Shown here: positions 62,314 to 64,000 of the stretch, one piece after another
How positions within the stretch are numbered: position 1 is the first letter of the stretch
Layout of the letters: each line of letters begins with the position of its first letter
NCBI GenBank assembly: GCA_049889775.1
Contig: JBMHCT010000013.1
Location: 15,163-79,162 of the forward strand
Source: Jejuia sp049889775
Lineage (GTDB): Bacteria > Bacteroidota > Bacteroidia > Flavobacteriales > Flavobacteriaceae
Reading direction: 5' to 3'
Length of the DNA stretch: 64,000 bases
Position numbers and translations under genes: made by a program
Notes under the pieces: model-generated
What the model saw: only the letters and a program-made list of their open reading frames with translations
The model's database searches: none
Told to the model about the DNA's origin: nothing

Positions 62314-64000
62314 TTATTTAGATCCTATATATAAGGGGCCAGTTATAGGGTTTAATTCTAAATCACCTGTTGCGGGATTTCGAAGCTCGATTATATAATA
62401 ATAAGTGCCATTTGGAACCGTAGTTGCTGATCCGATTGAGGATCGTGCATTACCTTTCCAGCTTCCATCAGGTCCATCAGGGTTATCCGTTTCATCTAAT
62501 CTGATCTGAGGGTATTCACTAGATTCAAATATCAGTGCTCCCCATCTATTAAAGATTTTAATATTAGCTTGGAATCCACATAGTTCAATACCAGCAATAT
62601 AGAAGAAATCGTTGTGTCCATCACCGTTCGGTGTCAGCGCTTTGGATATTACGATATCTGAATCTCCACAAGGTAGAACGATACAATCTGCATTAATTGC
62701 CATACTTACTTCAGTAATATTAATACATCCATTATCCAGACCTGTATATCTAAATACATAGTTAATAGATTCACTTCCAGGTAAGAATTCTTCTGAAGGT
62801 TCTAATGTAGTTGGATTAAAAATATTATCATTCAATTCTGCCATGTCATTGCCTTCAACTAATTCCCATGTACCTTCTTTATTTTCCGAAGTTAGGAATT
62901 CATTAAGATCAATAACACCGTCGTCAAAACATCTGTCAGGACCAGTTACTTGTGTAATTACTTCATCTAATAAAACATTAAGTGTTTGGGTGTAAACCGC
63001 TTCATTATTACAAGCGTCTCTTACAGTCCATGTTCTAATAATTTGGTAGTCTTGGAAAACTGTATCATCGAATCCATTTGTTTCATTGAACACAATTGTA
63101 ATATCATTTGAACAATTATCTGTAAACTCTATTGATGGTGCATCTGGAATTTCTGTACAACTAACAGTTAATTCAGTTTCAAAACTAGACGATGGTGTTG
63201 GTGCCGTAGTGTCAATAACAGTGATAGTTTGAGTATATGAGGCAGTTAATCCACATTCATCTGTTGCGGTATAGGTTCTTGCAATTGTATAAGAGCCATC
63301 GCAGTCTCCAGGAGTATTTACATCATTCACCGTTACCTCAGCAGTTCCACAGTTATCTGTAGCTGTTAAATTTTCTGGAGAAGGTATAGCATCACATTCT
63401 ACTGTTAAGTCTTCAGGGAGTCTTCCGTTGAAGATAGGGAGTGTCTCGTCTTTTATGGTATACGTATATATCCACTCATCCTTGTTACCTGCACAGTCGG
63501 TATATGTAAATGTATAGGTTTTATCTCCCTCACATGAAGGATCTGCACCTTCCGTCAATACAGGTGTTATAGGATCACCATTAGAATCATTTACGATGGG
63601 AGGGGCTGGTGCAACCGCATCTTCTATACACTCAACATTAGTGCCCTCATCATCTGGGGCTGTAAAAGGAGCCAACTCTATAGTATAAGTATAGGTCCAG
63701 TCCGCACTATTACCTGCACAATCGGTGTAAGTATAGGTGTAGGTTACAATTCCTTGACAAGCAGGTATTTCAGTAACAGCAGGTCCCATTGGTGTTAATT
63801 CATTACCACAGTTATCATTAACAGTTGGAGGCGTAGGTTCAACAGCACTAGCGATATCTCCTACGGTTTCTGAGCCATTAGCTGGTAAAATGAATGGTTC
63901 TAACTCTATAGTATACACAAAGCTCCACTGATCAGAGTTACCCGCACAATCTTCGAATGTATAGGAATATGTTCTAGTGCCTTCACAAGTGATTGGATCT
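62314..64000 (-). CDS. Gliding/adhesion surface protein with HYR-like repeats and type B sorting domain (partial)
   Basis: About 562 residues visible; the frame remains open through the window edge, so the start lies beyond 64000 and the apparent Met at 63918 is internal. Repeats of about 80 residues contain YTYTDCAGN-x-x-x-W-x-YTYTI and (V)NDNCG, each with cysteine pairs, as in HYR/Ig-like repeat adhesins such as SprB. A further series has VECDAIPSPENLTATDNCG and VSCTEIPDAPSIEFTDNCS. The C-terminus (about last 95 residues) is the gliding motility-associated type B sorting domain: SKALTPNGDGHNDFFYI, IKIFNRWGALIFES, GTYYYIIEL. Followed by PorP/SprF. Confidence 0.9.
   Translation of the reverse strand, partial: DPITCEGTRTYSYTFEDCAGNSDQWSFVYTIELEPFILPANGSETVGDIASAVEPTPPTVNDNCGNELTPMGPAVTEIPACQGIVTYTYTYTDCAGNSADWTYTYTIELAPFTAPDDEGTNVECIEDAVAPAPPIVNDSNGDPITPVLTEGADPSCEGDKTYTFTYTDCAGNKDEWIYTYTIKDETLPIFNGRLPEDLTVECDAIPSPENLTATDNCGTAEVTVNDVNTPGDCDGSYTIARTYTATDECGLTASYTQTITVIDTTAPTPSSSFETELTVSCTEIPDAPSIEFTDNCSNDITIVFNETNGFDDTVFQDYQIIRTWTVRDACNNEAVYTQTLNVLLDEVITQVTGPDRCFDDGVIDLNEFLTSENKEGTWELVEGNDMAELNDNIFNPTTLEPSEEFLPGSESINYVFRYTGLDNGCINITEVSMAINADCIVLPCGDSDIVISKALTPNGDGHNDFFYIAGIELCGFQANIKIFNRWGALIFESSEYPQIRLDETDNPDGPDGSWKGNARSSIGSATTVPNGTYYYIIELRNPATGDLELNPITGPLYIGSK

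Noticed and set aside
1..64000. CRISPR array, prophage or insertion sequence
   Set aside because: No direct repeats at regular spacing, no cas, integrase, transposase or phage structural genes were seen anywhere in the window.

Overview
The window looks like a chromosome segment of a marine member of the Flavobacteriaceae (Bacteroidota). The DNA is AT-rich and Shine-Dalgarno sequences are mostly absent. Some promoters fit the Bacteroidota pattern TTG-N(17-23)-TAnnTTTG. Lipoprotein and Sec signals end in the usual SC or (F/Y)SQ, and several markers are flavobacterial: a hybrid two-component system (HTCS), type IX secretion sorting domains, PorP/SprF, bacillithiol synthesis (BshB1), DUF6495 next to hisS, and DUF3078.

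Region 1 (1-14010) is a sulfated-polysaccharide utilization locus. It holds the tail of an ASPIC/UnbV protein, a sugar-porter MFS permease, an iduronate-2-sulfatase-like sulfatase, a GH42-like lipoprotein hydrolase, a decayed GH16 gene of the agarase/porphyranase type, a GH27 alpha-galactosidase, the signal-peptide stub of a lost secreted protein, a second sulfatase, and a convergent HTCS sensor/regulator. A galactan substrate (agar, porphyran or carrageenan type) is the best guess; the GH16 arm is broken.

Region 2 (14011-42055) is mostly core. It has a 50-codon flavobacterial small gene, a BlaR1/BlaI-type pair with two operator dyads 20 bp apart, a CaCA antiporter, purA-fur-relA/spoT-rdgB, hpf, rlmH, nadC, yihY, priA, a LytTR regulator, rpsF-rpsR-rplI, a GDPD lipoprotein, DUF6495, hisS with an unusual insertion of about 93 residues, a 1639-residue type IX secretion surface protein, and an RlmI-type methyltransferase.

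Region 3 (42061-54275) is core interrupted by an accessory island. A Shedu-type anti-phage nuclease (SduA, DUF4263) and an abutting 109-residue protein sit between a 10-bp terminal inverted repeat. The repeat is bordered on each side by strongly folding DNA: a 108-nt element with a GNRA-capped hairpin on the left and a symmetric 34-nt hairpin on the right. The layout resembles an integron gene cassette, but no integrase is present. Just outside lies one copy of a 90-nt GC-rich repeat; an inverted second copy lies 10 kb away, after pyrF. Between them are purM, DUF3078, a class II ribonucleotide reductase (nrdJ), a compact ABC pair, prfA and pyrF.

Region 4 (54276-64000) has an SLC13 permease, bshB1, tRNA-His and, on the minus strand, a gliding/adhesin operon: a type B sorted repeat adhesin (running off the window), PorP/SprF and two tandem OmpA/PD40 paralogs. 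nrdJ and the SLC13 gene share a TGAC-N4-GTCA dyad about 75 bp upstream of their starts, which suggests common control by a Crp/Fnr-family regulator.
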